NCBI GenBank assembly: GCA_036873755.1
Contig: JAVTVY010047822.1
Coordinates: 1-64,000 of the forward strand
DNA: 64,000 nt
Reading direction: 5' to 3'
Source: Hanleya hanleyi
Lineage: Eukaryota > Mollusca > Polyplacophora > Lepidopleurida > Hanleyidae
Under the pieces are notes generated by a model. That model was not told the origin of the DNA and made no database searches. It worked only from the letters and a program-made list of their open reading frames with translations. This document shows, in pieces, positions 9,553 through 21,713 of this stretch (the stretch's first letter is position 1; each line of letters begins with the position of its first letter). The position numbers and the translations under genes were made by a program.

Positions 9553-11770
9553 CTGTCATCAAACAAATTTTTTTGCAGGCGATTTGTATTGAAAAAGAAT
9601 GTAGATGATCAAAATCTGAAGTCTAAATCTATCCTATATCGATTATATCTGTAAAATAGTAAACTATTACATAGTAAATCAAATTTGTAGAGATACAGAT
9701 GTTAAATGATCCTGCACATAGCATTTCTTTTCAATACATCAACGATTTCTGGTCAACACAAGCTCCCACAAATTTAGTACATAACAATTAGGACTCCCAC
9801 TTATTACATCACCAAATTGAATTTTGATTGTAATCCAAAAACACGAAATCAATCAACAGAATAATTTTGCAGGAGTGGAGTAAATTTCAGGTTATTAACT
9901 GGTGCCGCAATATACAATGCACACTTTCCAGACTGCTGCAATATTTTTGTGGTCATTCTATTCTGTTCATGGTTTGGTCATTTTGGTCCCTTCACAATTC
10001 ATTCAAAATGTGCTGAGAATCTATTGAAACTTTCTTCAAGTTTAATTTATTTATGGTCATTTCAGCCGGAATGGAGCGTGTGTAAATATTATGCAGTTTC
10101 CTCTGTAATATAAAGTGCAACACGGGCTAAATATTCCACAATGAAAGAAAAATTATGACCGATATAATTACGACATCGTTATCGAAGGGTATGGGTACCT
10201 AAAATGGGACTCTACAAAAACATCTGTTTTTCAAACTGACCTGCATAAAATATAATTTAAAGTGGTCAGTTTTCATGATTGCCAATTTTCAGTTTTGGTC
10301 ATGAATACTTAGGGCACTTACTGTAATATATATTTTATAATAATAATAATAATAAAAACGTTATTTCAAGAGGGTGATTAGAGCAGTTTTGCAGCTACAT
10401 ACATGACATGTAATAATATATTGTCATATATATATCCAGTGCATTTGGGAATACTTGTTTTGTGATTTTGGGAGACATTTATAATGTACATGTAATACGC
10501 AGTAATTTAGTTTTGAGGATTTGTGTGTCTTTACAATTATAGTGTTTTAGGGTTGTCAAAATGGCTCTGAAGATGGCCATGACATACATGTATTTAGGAC
10601 TAACAGATTACAACTGAATCATTATAGGTTTAAGCATGTTAAACTTGGAGAATATGACTCCCCAATAGGTCCACAGGAGTCAACTGATAAGTTGATGTAT
10701 TTAACATGTTATATTGAGTAAATACCTGCATTGTTTATGAGTATGTGAACATGACTCTCATTTTCTAATATTTGTCGTGCGAAACGTCTCACAGATTCCA
10801 GAGAGGATAAATCCAGATGTCTCACGATGACATTTCCATTCCCAGAATCCTCTCTGACCTCCTGCGCAGTTTTTTCTCCTTTTGTCATATCTCTACAACC
10901 CAAGACAATCTTGGCTCCTGGGGAAGAAAAAACAAACCTACAAACATTTAATTCAGACCAGATTTATAAGTTTGCTGAGGACTGTACATGTATTTTGCCC
11001 ATGAGAAGATTCCAATGTTTTCATGCATTCCTCTTCCCCTGCAGTGTTTTCATATCATCATGCTCATACTGTTCTCAGGCCCTAGTATGTGCATCCCTGT
11101 TTATATTTCCTGTTGTGCATTCTTCTTGCTGCTTTTTCTATGACCTTCTTGTCCTGTCTTACAAGTGCATCCTCTTTCTCCCCATTTGTGCATTTCTGTT
11201 GCACCTGCGCACCCAGGCATTCACAGACACACATCTACTAAAATATACCACTTTAATCCTGTCTGGCCTGGGCATTTTTCTTGCCTAATGGGGCATAAAA
11301 GAAATTTGTTTTGCCAAAACTAATTATTCACTACCATCTTTATTTTTTGAGAAAATATCAAAACTTAAAATGTTTCGGAAAATCAGCCCAAAAAAGGTGA
11401 AAAATGGCTGCCATGTTTTGTCACTATGACCTTATCATGGTGGCCATCTTGGATTTTTCTTACATTTTCTTGAGAAGCTTGACTCGAATATATAGTATGG
11501 AAAGTTTCAACCCTCTACCCCAAGGGATAACGAACTACCAACAGAGATGAATCATCATACAAACATAAGCAAATTAATTTTCATAAGAATTCCCAAACTT
11601 GCATGAGCTGGTTCTACCATGTTACGCACCTCTCTTGGCCAGGTTCCTTGCCGTCTCCTTTCCAATACCAGTGTTAGCTCCAGTGATCACCACTGTTTTG
11701 CCATCTAGTTTGACAATACTGTGACAAACACCACCTTCGAAGTACACCCTCAGTAGTTTCAAGACAACAG
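9394..11770 (-). CDS. Retinol-dehydrogenase-like short-chain dehydrogenase, partial (three internal exons)
   Basis: Exons at 11770-11630, 10917-10726 and 9552-9394 (minus strand) join in frame through GT-AG introns into about 164 residues. These match the first half of RDH11/12/13-type short-chain dehydrogenases, NADP(H)-dependent enzymes that interconvert retinal and retinol at membranes. Visible motifs are the cofactor glycine motif TGANTGIG, the cofactor-discriminating segment GCRD, LDLSS, the structural NNAG motif, and [10 protein letters not shown] followed by INLSSLAHK. The exon with the catalytic YxxxK is not found between 9393 and the window start. It either lies beyond the LTR element and the window edge, or the gene is truncated. 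The N-terminal exon (membrane anchor) above 11770 was not identified either. The three exons have no stops or frameshifts, which argues for a working gene. Confidence 0.85.
9553..10725. other. Intron between RDH-like exons B and C
   Basis: AT-rich intronic sequence with a short AAT microsatellite near 10340-10355. No other gene or clear mobile element was seen. Confidence 0.6.
10726..10917 (-). CDS. RDH-like exon B
   Basis: The acceptor is TTCTTCCCCAG; the donor is AATGCAG|GTATTT. The exon encodes [14 protein letters not shown] through ILINNAG, so the donor falls in the glycine codon of the NNAG motif, as in vertebrate relatives. Confidence 0.9.
11390..11530 (+). repeat. Repeat fragment related to the 13.7-14.7 kb foldback element
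   Basis: Within the intron between exons A and B, the string GCCATCTTGG, then TTACATTTTC, then AAAGTTTCAACCCTCTACCCC appears. The same order is seen in the right arm of the foldback element near 14664-14745. Confidence 0.5.
11630..11770 (-). CDS. RDH-like exon A (Rossmann start, TGXXXGXG)
   Basis: The acceptor is a pyrimidine tract ending TTATAG before 11770; the donor is AGAGAG|GTGCGT. The exon encodes a hydrophobic lead-in, YFEGGVCHS, and [17 protein letters not shown]. It begins with two bases of a split codon and ends with one. Confidence 0.88.
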
Positions 11771-12615
11771 CTATAAGCAGAGAGAAAATCACTGGATGTG
11801 TAGAATGATGAAGTTGCGTTTATAACTTTTCGGAATTGTACTAACGTGTATGATGTTCAGAATGGCGAGCCGTCTCATATTACAAAGGATAAATGTTATG
11901 GCACATCTAAGACCCTGGTTGGCTATGATTCCTGGTTCATAGATCAAGATCATATTTTGTTTGTTTGCTATTTTTAATAAGGAAATGGAAGAGCTGATCA
12001 GAGAAAATATTACCCTGGATAATTTAAACATGCAGCTTCGCATAAAGATCGAGCCCTTTGGGGTGGCACATCAATTGATGTTGCTCATTGGCAATGCGCA
12101 TCATTTGAAATGACAATACATTTATCATAAAAATATGATTTCTATGTCATTGATGCTGATGTTGGATTGAAAGAGGAATGATATTATTAAACTTGAAATA
12201 AAGATTACAATTTTTTTCGAAAGTAAACTTATACATCTCATTTTGCATATTTGATATGTACATATATAGGTAGGAACAATTTGGAACACATTCTTGTATG
12301 CGTGTAACTCTGTGTCATGATACGTTAATCCCTTTTCTGACAAAGCTATTAACAAAGCAATTACGTAGTTGGAGTAGAGGTATCATTTACAGTATGGAGT
12401 GGGACCCCAGCACTGTGGTGAGCCTGAACATTTGTATGCAAATAAAAGAATATAGGCCTAATGACAAATGTTTCCAATCATACACCTGTAATCACAAACT
12501 GATTAAAACTGTTTTAATTAATATAGTAAGTTAAATGTGCAGACACATAAATGTGATGTGCATCTTTTACCTAATAGTAGGTTAGTATCGCATATAAGAG
12601 ATACAAAATTAGAAA
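11771..12615. other. No recognised feature
   Basis: This stretch lies upstream of the first recognised RDH-like exon, where the N-terminal exon and promoter would be sought. I could not pick out an exon with matching phase. ORFs at 11789-12043 and 12125-12355 show no family resemblance. Confidence 0.4.
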
Positions 12616-13300
12616 TTGAAACAGGAGGGTATGGCATCGGACATGTCGGCCAATGCATTGAATAAGTGTAGCATGATGCGAGCTCCCGGAATATATGAGG
12701 AAATGGGTCGGGTGAAGCTTAGTTTAGAAGATAGAGGGTGGGATTCGGTGCCGAGGACATGCTGCTGGGGGGCGGGGGTAGCGGATAGGTTGAATAAGTA
12801 TAGGATGATGCGAGGTCCCAGAATATATGATGATATGGGGTAGGGCCAAGATTAGTTTTAGAACATATTTGGGCTTCGGTGTCGCAGGGGTGGGGACATG
12901 CTCCTGGGGGTAGCGGATGGGTTGAATAAGTGTAGAATAATGTGACCTCCCGGAATATATATGATATGGGGTAGGGCGAAGCTTAGTTTAAAAGATATAG
13001 GGTGGAGCTCCGTGCCCCATGGGTGGGGTCATGATCCCGGGGGTAGTGGATGGGTTGAATAAGTGTAGGATGATCTGAGCTAACGGACTACATGAGGGTA
13101 CGGGGTCGGTCAAAGTTTGGTATCGGAGACAGAGGGTGGGGCTCTGTGACCCAGGGGTGGGGACATGCTCCCCGAGGGTAGTGGATAGGTTCAATAAGTG
13201 TAGCCTGATGTAAGCATCTGGAATATATGAGGGTTTAAATTGGGGGAACAGGTGGGCCTTAGTTCAGGGGACATAGGGTGAGGCCGAGCAGCGGAGAACA
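12616..13300. repeat. Tandem repeat, period about 131-136 bp, five units
   Basis: The marker TTGAATAAGTGTAG (one variant TTCAATAAG) recurs near 12657, 12789, 12920, 13053 and 13189. Each copy is followed by a GGAATATATGA-like string, GCGAAGCTTAGTTT and GGGGACATGCTCC. Units are about 70-80% alike by eye. ORFs within it are by-products of the periodicity. Confidence 0.88.
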
Positions 13301-13745
13301 GGAAAGAATCCGAAAGTCCAAAACTTTACTTTAACCTGCAAATACAGACAGACAGATGGACATCATTATGGCAACTATATCAAGCTTTCCGCAGCTAAAG
13401 CTATGTGCTCGCTAAAAACTGTAATCTCATGCCAAATTATTTTCACAGTGCAACTTCTTATGCGTGACAGTACTGTAGTACAGAAGCACTGGTGAAGAGT
13501 CTAGTTGTGATGGATACAGTGAAACCTATGTATAGCGACCATGCTTGTAGTACTGCATTGATATGGTGCATGAAATTGGGTGAATTCTGCACTTTGAGGT
13601 AAAAGCATGAAAGCATTAAAATTTGCTATATAGGCCCACTTGAAATTATTCCAAGACGGTCACCAAATTCATGATTGCTGCCATTGCAATGTAGAAATCA
13701 GGAGGTCATTTGGGACCCCTAAATTTTTTTCTTAGTCCAACAGCA

Positions 13746-14743
13746 AGGGAGTTGAAACTCTCTATGACAGATCTTGGACTTAAGCGTCGTAGGAAAATGT
13801 AATAAGTTTTTAAATTTTTATATTTATGCCATTTTCTCCAGAAAAACTACATAATAAATTAGGAAACAATTATTTGATCTGAATTAAAATAATTGTGAGG
13901 ACTTTCATGCGCGAAAAGGCAAATATTTCAAGCAAAAAGTTGAAAACACAACTTTTTAGTCATACCCTTATGACCTCGATTTTGAATTTACTCACGATCT
14001 CCTGTTTGATCAAGGGGTATTGTCGTCAAGTTCATCTGTCCATTGCCGCCATATATGCAGAACCGCGTTAGGTCCACGGACTACAGTTTGAAAAACATTT
14101 ATTCGTCTAGGTATAGGTCAGAAGCATATCGAAAATGATATGTTGATGGAGTTATGCCCATTTTCGGATGTAATAATATCTGATTTTGTAATTTCAATAG
14201 GCATATGATCTATAACTAGATGAATCAGCTTACAAAATGTTGTCACTCTATATACCTAACCTGGTTCTGCAGATAATGCGCTAATAAAATGATGGACGTA
14301 CATGACGACGACAATACACCTAGGCCATAAATGCCTGAGGGGTACAAAGTTGACAAGTGAAACTTTACAGCCTATGATAATGAGGTCATTTCAAGCCTAT
14401 TTGCATACCCCGCCACACAGAAGATCAGGAATAGATTCAAAATGGAGGTCATAAGGGTATGTCTAAAAATGTATTCGCCTAAAAATATTCACTTTTTTGC
14501 ACATGAAAGTCCTCACAATTATTTTAATTCACACCAAATAATTATTTCCTAATTTATTATGTAGTTTTTCTGGAGAAAATAGCATAAACAGAAAATTTTA
14601 AAAATCTGACTGAAAAATCGACCCCCAAGGGAGCATTTTAATATGATGTCACTGTGGCGTCGTTAAGGCAGCCATCTTGGAACTTATTACATTTTCCTAT
14701 AACGATTAAGTCAAAGATATGGCACATAAAGTTTCAACTCCCT
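13746..14743. mobile_element. Foldback element with long inverted arms
   Basis: The left arm (13746-13988) is the inverted counterpart of the right arm (14436-14743). Shared blocks include AGGGAGTTGAAAC, GGAAAATGTAATAAG, TTCTCCAGAAAAACTAC, AATAATTGTGAGGACTTTCA and CATACCCTTATGACCTC. The right arm carries about 75 extra bases near 14600-14675. The 450-bp centre has no ORF. This is a non-autonomous DNA element; no confident target duplication was found. Confidence 0.75.
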
Positions 14744-16638
14744 ATCCTCAAAATCTGCCCTACGCCAAAATAATTCTCCAGACAAAATTTTAACTGGGAA
14801 ACATTATCGGACAAAGTTCAGATCTCGTCTTTATTCTTCTTGCAAAGTTCGTCAGATTAGCTTATTTCTCTCGAAAAGCGTAGATAATTACAATTGACAA
14901 CCCACTGCATGATTAGCTACATTCACATTTCGGAAATGGCTGTACCATGCGGGAATCGTCGTGTTGTTAAAAAAACAAAAATTTTCATAAAACTATTGTC
15001 TGCGCTTCCGCGAGGCATGTTCACAGAAACAAAGGTCGATGTATTGATCAATAATCCCTATCCCTCTAGGTGAAATTTACATTGGTTATGAGTTTTCCGC
15101 TATCCCCCGAAGTGATATGGTAATGAGCTTTTGCCATAAAAGGATGTTTCCGAGACCCGGAGTCGTATGATAGTGAGCTGCCATATATGGATGTTTCTGT
15201 AAGAGTTCTTGTATATTTTCTCTCAATCTCACGTTCAGCTATTTCCGTTCTAGTGAGCTAGTGGGGATAGATTGTATTTTCTCTCGGATTGAGGTGGAGA
15301 TTGTCGATCTAACCCAAATTCACGTTACTGTTACAGCTTGGAACTTCCGCTTTCCAATGATATTGTATTTCACCTATAAATCTTACTTTAGATTTCTACG
15401 TTAATGTTATATTCTTTATCTAGGGATAGAACAAGCCCCTAGGGGTTTTATTCCCGCCAATCTATGTCGCTTGGTAAACAGATTTCTTCATTTATTTTAA
15501 TGCCTTAATATCCACTTTCCCTTTGTATCTTGACTTGCTTTTCTTTTGTTGGTGAATAAAATGAAAGCTCGTTTGAAAAACGGGCGAAGAGCATTTCCCC
15601 AGATAATTTTGTAACACATAATTTGGTACTCACAGGGCTTAGATTTGGGCACACTCCCTATTAGGGGTGGCAATTTTTTTTAGGACGGGACAGTGTGTGG
15701 GGCACATACCCCTGGAGGATGAGCAATCAGGAATCATCACTGGTAGAAGTACCTCTGAGAAGGGGTTTCTTCACCAACGGGCGAAACCCAGTGTGAGGCA
15801 ACACCAACTTTATTTTGCGTTTCATGGGCCCACCGACATTAAAGAATCGAAATTTCAAATTGCTACTTTTATATTTCCCATGCAAGTTTGAACATGAAGA
15901 CTTTGACCACCTTTTTATTCCTGATTGTATGAATTACGCTGTTGTATTCTATCTGAAACAATGCCAGCAAATAAAAATGAAAAACAAAAACAAATAAATA
16001 CCTTTCACGATAATTTTTCACTGAAAGTCAGCGAATTGTTGTTGCAAAATGCTGCTAATAGTTCTAAGGCAATAACGACATTCAATGTAAATCGGGAACC
16101 TTCACTGGCTGTGTGATCTATCACTGTCATGGTACCTGTATTTCGACAGTGATACAGTATGTCAGAGCTAGGAAATGGAGGGTGTTTCAACAGCTCAGCC
16201 GATACAGCATGGTTTTAACTTACTGTTGAAAGCTGAGGCTGTTGGAACACATGCAAAATTCGCTAGATTGTTCTGAAAGACAACTCACATGGGAATATAC
16301 AATTATGAAAAATGAGAGTTACAACATTTGTAGGTTTCCATCAATTCTGATATGGATTGCCAAGAAAATTATACCTATATTATCTTAAAATGACAGTCCT
16401 TATCTAAACTTCATGACATGTAGAAATATTCAATGTAGGTACATACCCACTATATCCCCATACTTTATTCATTTGTGCAGTTTACTTAGTTCTTGCCAAA
16501 TAAGCAGATTATGTATTCTTTTAATCAACTAGAGTGTGTATTGTATCACCTGAATCACACCATTTGTAGTCTGTCCAACCGGACTGACATAATTTACTGC
16601 CTTACCTATTCATAAATGTGTATTGGCTAAGATCACAT
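14744..16638. other. No gene recognised
   Basis: About 1.9 kb of intergenic sequence. Small ORFs at 15667-16116 overlap one another without domain signals. A weak inverted pair near 16178-16254 (GTTTCAACAGCTCAGCC against GGCTGTTGGAACAC) is the only structure noted. Confidence 0.5.
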
Positions 16639-17502
16639 GCAGAAGCAAAGTAACTCCGAATAAACTTATTTGGTGACAGTCTCAATATTTCGACAAAATT
16701 TTATTTGTCATCTTCAGGATGTGACGATGGATGGTTAAAATTCGGCTATCAAATCCAAAACTTAACAGTGGTGTAAAAGCTTCGAAAGAGCTACAGTTAT
16801 TCAGGTAGACTACTGCTTATTATTATTTTGGTATTTTTGTTTCTAATTTCAACTTTCATATATATATTCTATTTCATCAATCACGGTTTAGATAAGATAA
16901 TACAACCATCCAGCATTTCTGTGGTGTGTGTAATCCTTGTCTTGTTAATTAATAGCCATATATATAGTCTTGTATTTCCCTGTTCTGTAACTATTCAATT
17001 CTCTAGATTTTATTTCCGATTTCAATCCTAGGTACATTTCTTATGTTTCTCTAATCAACTTTTTTTTCTAATCTCTGTTTCAGTTGTTTATTCCCCTAAT
17101 TGACATTTCTGCTGCCACTAAACACACTCACACACCTCAATAAATCACCACCCATCACTATTAATCCTTATCTAACTATTGCCATTTCAATTGTGTATTG
17201 CCAGGCCTATGTGGTCTGTGTATTCCTTGTCATGCCTATGTGCCATTCATGTTTATCTTGTTATGTTCACATATTATCCGATTGGCTATATTGCCCTCTA
17301 ATTTTGTGTATCGAACCATTTCAATCTTTGTTACATGTAGTTGTTTCTGTATATAAGAGCCTGTATCTGCTGTTATATCATATCCTGAAGATGACAAATC
17401 AAATTTTGTCGAAATATTGAGACTGTCACCATGTGTTTATTAAGTTTATTCGCAGTTACTTTGCTTCTGCATTATGCCAAGCTTATCAGTGGATCAACAC
17501 GA
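16639..17502. mobile_element. Inverted-repeat element with 12-bp target duplication, Penelope-like ends
   Basis: The 12-mer CTAAGATCACAT flanks the element at 16627-16638 and 17503-17514. About 80 bp at the left (GCAGAAGCAAAGTAAC...ATTTGTCATCTTCAGGA) is repeated inverted at 17388-17470. The right end carries a further 32 bp (ATTATGCCAAGCTTATC...) not present at the left. Long variable target duplications and an asymmetric extra tail next to inverted pseudo-terminal repeats are typical of Penelope-like elements rather than cut-and-paste transposons. The interior has no convincing protein. A similar right-end sequence recurs near 36825-36950. Confidence 0.7.
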
Positions 17503-18080
17503 CTAAGATCACATTATGCCTTGTATATATACTGTGCGTATGGAGCTGTTTGTAACTTTGTTCACTGCTGGAGATGCTACAACTAGTAGCGAAATATATG
17601 GAATGAAATTGTCATCCCCACCCAGAGTTGCTTTTCTTCTCTATTATTGGAAAATCATCAGTGGTTCCAATGGATTACTTCATTTAGATATACATGTAAA
17701 AAAATTTCAGGTGGGATGTGCCATATAGCAGGTATGTCGAAGTTCCACTTCAAAAATCTTTCTACTTTTTCAGTTCAAAAAATTATTATCAACAGTTGTA
17801 ACTATCCTGTCAAAATGCAATGGTATGTGCAATTTCAATCTCGAGTTTCAAATAAATTCTGGGGACCTCCACATAAAACAAAAAATTGAGCATTAACTGA
17901 TTGATAATTTGTGATTTTATTCAAACTAAAGTCATGAGAATTCCATATATTTAAAAAAAAATGGCCATTTGGCATGTGAATTATAACAATGGGGATGTTA
18001 CATTCATGTTCAGCAAAACAGAATTACTTTTCCCTGATTAAGAAGCAAATTTCCATTTTTGTGAAAACAAAACCTTATTT

Positions 18081-18700
18081 GGAGACGCATTTTTTGCGTC
18101 TCCATGATTCGCCATCACCACCAAAATCTTGTCAGTCCTTTGCCTATCTTGCAAGATCATTATACCCAAATTTCATGGAAATCAAACACGTTGTTTAGAA
18201 CGGAAGTTTTGACATTAAGTCAGATAATTGAGATTTTTCATTTAAATGGCAATTTGGTTCGCACCGACAGGGAATTATCATGTCGGCAATCCTATATTTA
18301 TGCTTGGCAACCTAGAATAGAACAGTTTTTAAATATTTCTCCGAGCGAATTGGTAAATTTTCATTTCACAAAAAAAATTTTTTTTGAGACGCAAAAAACT
18401 TGCCTTTATAGTTACGCCAGCTACACCAAAACCTTTTCAGCACATTGCCTATCCTTCAAGACTATTGTAATGAAATTTCAAAGAAATCAGACAAGCCGTT
18501 CAGATGAAATCGTCAGAGAAAGGTTTATCTATGCTCTGACTACAACGCCACCTAGTGGTGAGCAGCGGGTATCGAAACACAACCAGACAAATTTCCCAGG
18601 CCTATGGAGTTAGCACACCAAGTCTGACCTGAAAATATTTAACGGTTTCAGAGATATTCACGTTTAAAGTCGCGGCGGCGGCGGCGGCGGCGGCTCCGGC
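18081..18700. repeat. Two-unit repeat with GAGACGCA hairpins and a GGC run
   Basis: A perfect hairpin GGAGACGCA / TGCGTCTCC lies at 18081-18103. A related half-site GAGACGCAAAAAA near 18387 starts a second, diverged copy of the following about 130 bp (ACCAAAA..CTT..CAG...TTGCCTATC...). A GGC trinucleotide run (about 9 units, near 18674-18702) adjoins the short palindrome GGCTCCGGCGGAGCC. The 169-codon ORF here follows the repeat and has no recognised domain. Confidence 0.6.
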
Positions 18701-18701
18701 G

Positions 18702-20385
18702 GAGCCGTTTCTCATGAAAACATAAGCGCATCCACTTTGTGGAAATGCTCTAATTCAATTCAATTCAATATGCGGCAACAAAAACAACGCCAACGATAAA
18801 TGGGTGTTGTCAACGACTAATACTTGTCATTTTCAGCAGTTTTAGGCGAATAATGACAGACAGTTTAACAACACGAGTCATTAAGTATTAATTAAACTAT
18901 TTTCAATGATCTTGTCAGCCAATAAATTTATTTATGGGAAATTTGGGCACATTATGGACGTAAAAAATTCAATTTTTTTATTGTTCAGCCCCGATACGTC
19001 AAGCCGCCTCTCCCCTTTAATAACTTGATTTCTCTCTGTTTCGATTCAGCTTAAACCGACAGGATGTTTTTTGTCACAAAAATTATTTTATGGAAAACAT
19101 CTAACAATAAATAATATCATTTTTACCTGGTGAACTGTTACAAAAAAAATTCTGTGGATTTTCATCACTCTTTTAAAGTGCCAAAAATGGCCGAGAATGC
19201 ATCTCCAGCAACCTAGAAACATTTGGCGTTGGAACCCTGCCTGGGTTTGCTGGGACACTAAAATGTCAGATCAAATTGAAATTCCTTATTTCAGACCCTG
19301 CACACACGCTATAAACTGAGACAAACAGTCTCATACTACTAGTAGTCTCAGGGTATGGACTAGACAAACAAATTCTTGCTGCCCATCGGCAAGCACGGGC
19401 AACCAACACATCCAAATGCATTGCAATTTGGACAGAATTTGGTTGCCCAAAGGAAATTTAGGTTGCCCCGGGCAACCGGGCAAAGGGCTATTTCGCACCC
19501 TGTAGTCTCCCTTGCTTTAAAGCAACCGACATTACTTTGGGACCACTTTATCTATGAGCTGGTTACTAGATGACCGCAGGCTGGTGTAAGTCCGCAAAAT
19601 AAGTCCACATGTTTGACTCAGCCAAAAGTGCCAAAAAAAAAAGGGATTAATAACTAAACTGTACTCCATTTATCTTCAATGTTTAAACAACGAAAATCTA
19701 TCAAATGTATTGTTTAGTATGTTGCATTTGATTCTTATACCTAACTGGGTTAAGCCCGATTCTTATTCCCATTGACTAAAATTATGTACAAAATAAATGA
19801 ATTATTTTTTTTCTTCTATTTTGTTTCTTTCAATATACTCCTCGTGTCGAGATTGAAAAGTGGGTGAATTTTTTATCCATAATATTCGCCATTGACTGCC
19901 CTTCTCATATGTTTACATTTGAAAAGCCAGTGACCAGTGACACGCACAGAAGTTTGTTTTGGGGCAGCAAGGTTTACTTGGGCCGCCGAAAGACTGACAA
20001 GGGATGGGAAATGATGGGAAATTTTGATTAATCATATTTTCGGGTATAAATCCCTCTCAAGTCATATGATGTGGATGGCGTGTGTTCCAAAACATTCTCA
20101 AAACATTAACGAGGTCCTAGTTTTCGATATTTTCCCTAACACCGATTGAAACCCTTTGAATGTATTGAATTTATTATTACCTGTAGAAATTATGCCAGTT
20201 AAGAAGACGTAGTGATTTTGACAAAATAGAAGAACGTCGTCCACTGAAAAATTTGATACTGTGTCTTGAATATCCGATAACAGATTCCAGACTGCTTTCC
20301 CCGCCATTTCCCACCACTGAAACTGCTATGACTTTTCTACCTCTATCGCAAAAGAACATCCCCGTGATTCACTCGACACGATCTC
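18702..20385. other. No gene recognised
   Basis: AT-rich intergenic sequence. GGGCAACC-type strings near 19390-19480 resemble a dispersed repeat. No exon or element with clear ends was seen. Confidence 0.45.
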
Positions 20386-20389
20386 GGAC

Positions 20390-20830
20390 ACAACCTTCCC
20401 ACAGCGCATGCTCCATTTCGCAGGCTCCATTACCATCCCTGCCACCAATAGCGGAAGTTGACCTTTACTACGTTGCTATGACGTACAGGGGAAACCAACC
20501 AACGCACGGTTCAGTTTGAATCCGACCGAACAACTCCTTTAGCGTTGCACATGAGCGAACTACTTTTCATATGTTCTGTCCGAGTTAAACAGGGAAAATT
20601 ATCTCCAGATAATTCTTTTTAACGCTAGGTCAACAGAGGTATTATGCAGACTTGAAAAGTAATCGAAATGTTCGGTAAACATCTATTTTACTTTTTATGA
20701 TGTCACTTCCTGCGATGTGCGCGGAGGCCCTGAATCCGGTCCAAAAATCTGACTGGTGGCTGGGGTGTTATTAGACCCCCAGCGAGGTGGTTGTCTCGGA
20801 CAATGTAGGACATCAGTATTCATTCGCGAC
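20390..20830 (-). repeat. Dispersed repeat family X, copy 1
   Basis: The reverse complement of this stretch matches 25547-25955 almost throughout. It includes AATTATCTGGAGATAATTTT, the block TCCAAAAATCTGACTGGTGG, GTCTAATAACACC and the distal CTCCATTTCGCAGGCTCC. It also pairs with copy 2 to make a palindrome. Confidence 0.85.
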
Positions 20831-21370
20831 TGCTCGGCTTATTCCGTGAAGTTCTAATGTCCTACGTACACATTCGGAACTCCCGAGCGGAAATCTACGA
20901 AGGGGACTGATTCTACGCTCGGAGGACGACAACATGAATTTCCTATGAATCTCCAGATGTGACGTGGCTCCGAAGCCCAATCACTCTCGCGGAAGCCTTA
21001 ATCCCCGACCAGCAAATATTTCCCTGCGAGTCTCTGATTTACGTCAGATATTCTAAAAACTGTTTATTCTTTTCATTCGAAGCACGTTTCAATAGAAAAC
21101 CATCAGTTTAAATGGTACACACGCCACGTATTGGCAAGATATAATTCCCGTGACGTCACTGATAGTTCCCTGACACCGAAACACACGTGACCACGCTCTA
21201 GTCCAATATGGCGTCAATGGCCTTCGAGGGACATCTCAAACCGGAGATCCCCGAGAAGTTGCGAATGCTACGTACATTGTCCGAGATTGTGTCGAGTGTG
21301 TCCGAGATTGTGTCGAGTGCATCAGTATTATGACTTCACGGAATAAGCCGAGCAGCCGCGAATGCCCCGT
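20790..21370. repeat. Spacer of the family X palindrome
   Basis: Inverted blocks continue inwards: CGGCTTATTCCGTGAAGT near 20838 pairs with ACTTCACGGAATAAGCCG near 21331. A GTCCGAGATTGTGTCGAGTG unit is tandemly doubled near 21275-21320. No gene was seen. Confidence 0.6.
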
Positions 21371-21379
21371 GATTATGAT

Positions 21380-21713
21380 GTTTGTTCGGAACAGCGCATG
21401 TCAGCTGAACGACTATCGTCTGCCTGTATTCCCCAACCACCTCGCCGGGGGTCTAATAACACCCCAGCCACCAGTCAGATTTTTGGACCGGATTCGGGGC
21501 CTTCGCGCACATCGCCGGAAGTGACATCATATATAGTAAAATAGATGTTTAACGAAAATTTTGATTATGTTTCAAGTCTGCATAATACCTCCGTTGACCT
21601 AGCGTTAAAAAGAATTATCTGGAGATAATTTTCCCTGTTTATCTGGACAGAGCATATGAAAAGTAGTTCACTCATGTGCAACACTAAAGGAGTCGTTTGG
21701 TCGGATTCAAACG
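21380..21713 (+). repeat. Dispersed repeat family X, copy 2, cut off by the Naiad segment
   Basis: Direct match to copy 3 (25547-25955), from the CCTCGC/GGGGGTCTAATAACACC block through GGATTCAAAC. It stops abruptly at 21713, where the Naiad sequence begins. Copies 1 and 3 continue past this point. Confidence 0.85.

Noticed and set aside
10827..11288. 153-codon plus-strand ORF
   Set aside because: Partly antisense to the RDH-like exon B and otherwise an intronic Cys/Leu-rich chance frame.
17375..17425. True hammerhead ribozyme
   Set aside because: CTGAAGATGA differs from the invariant CTGATGA core, and no matching cleavage-site strand was found; kept only as a motif to test.
18104..18613. 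169-codon ORF as a gene
   Set aside because: It spans a two-unit repeat with hairpins and has no domain, no splice support and low-complexity composition.
20253..20519. 88-codon ORF near family X
   Set aside because: It reads through repeat X copy 1 and is not conserved in copy 3.
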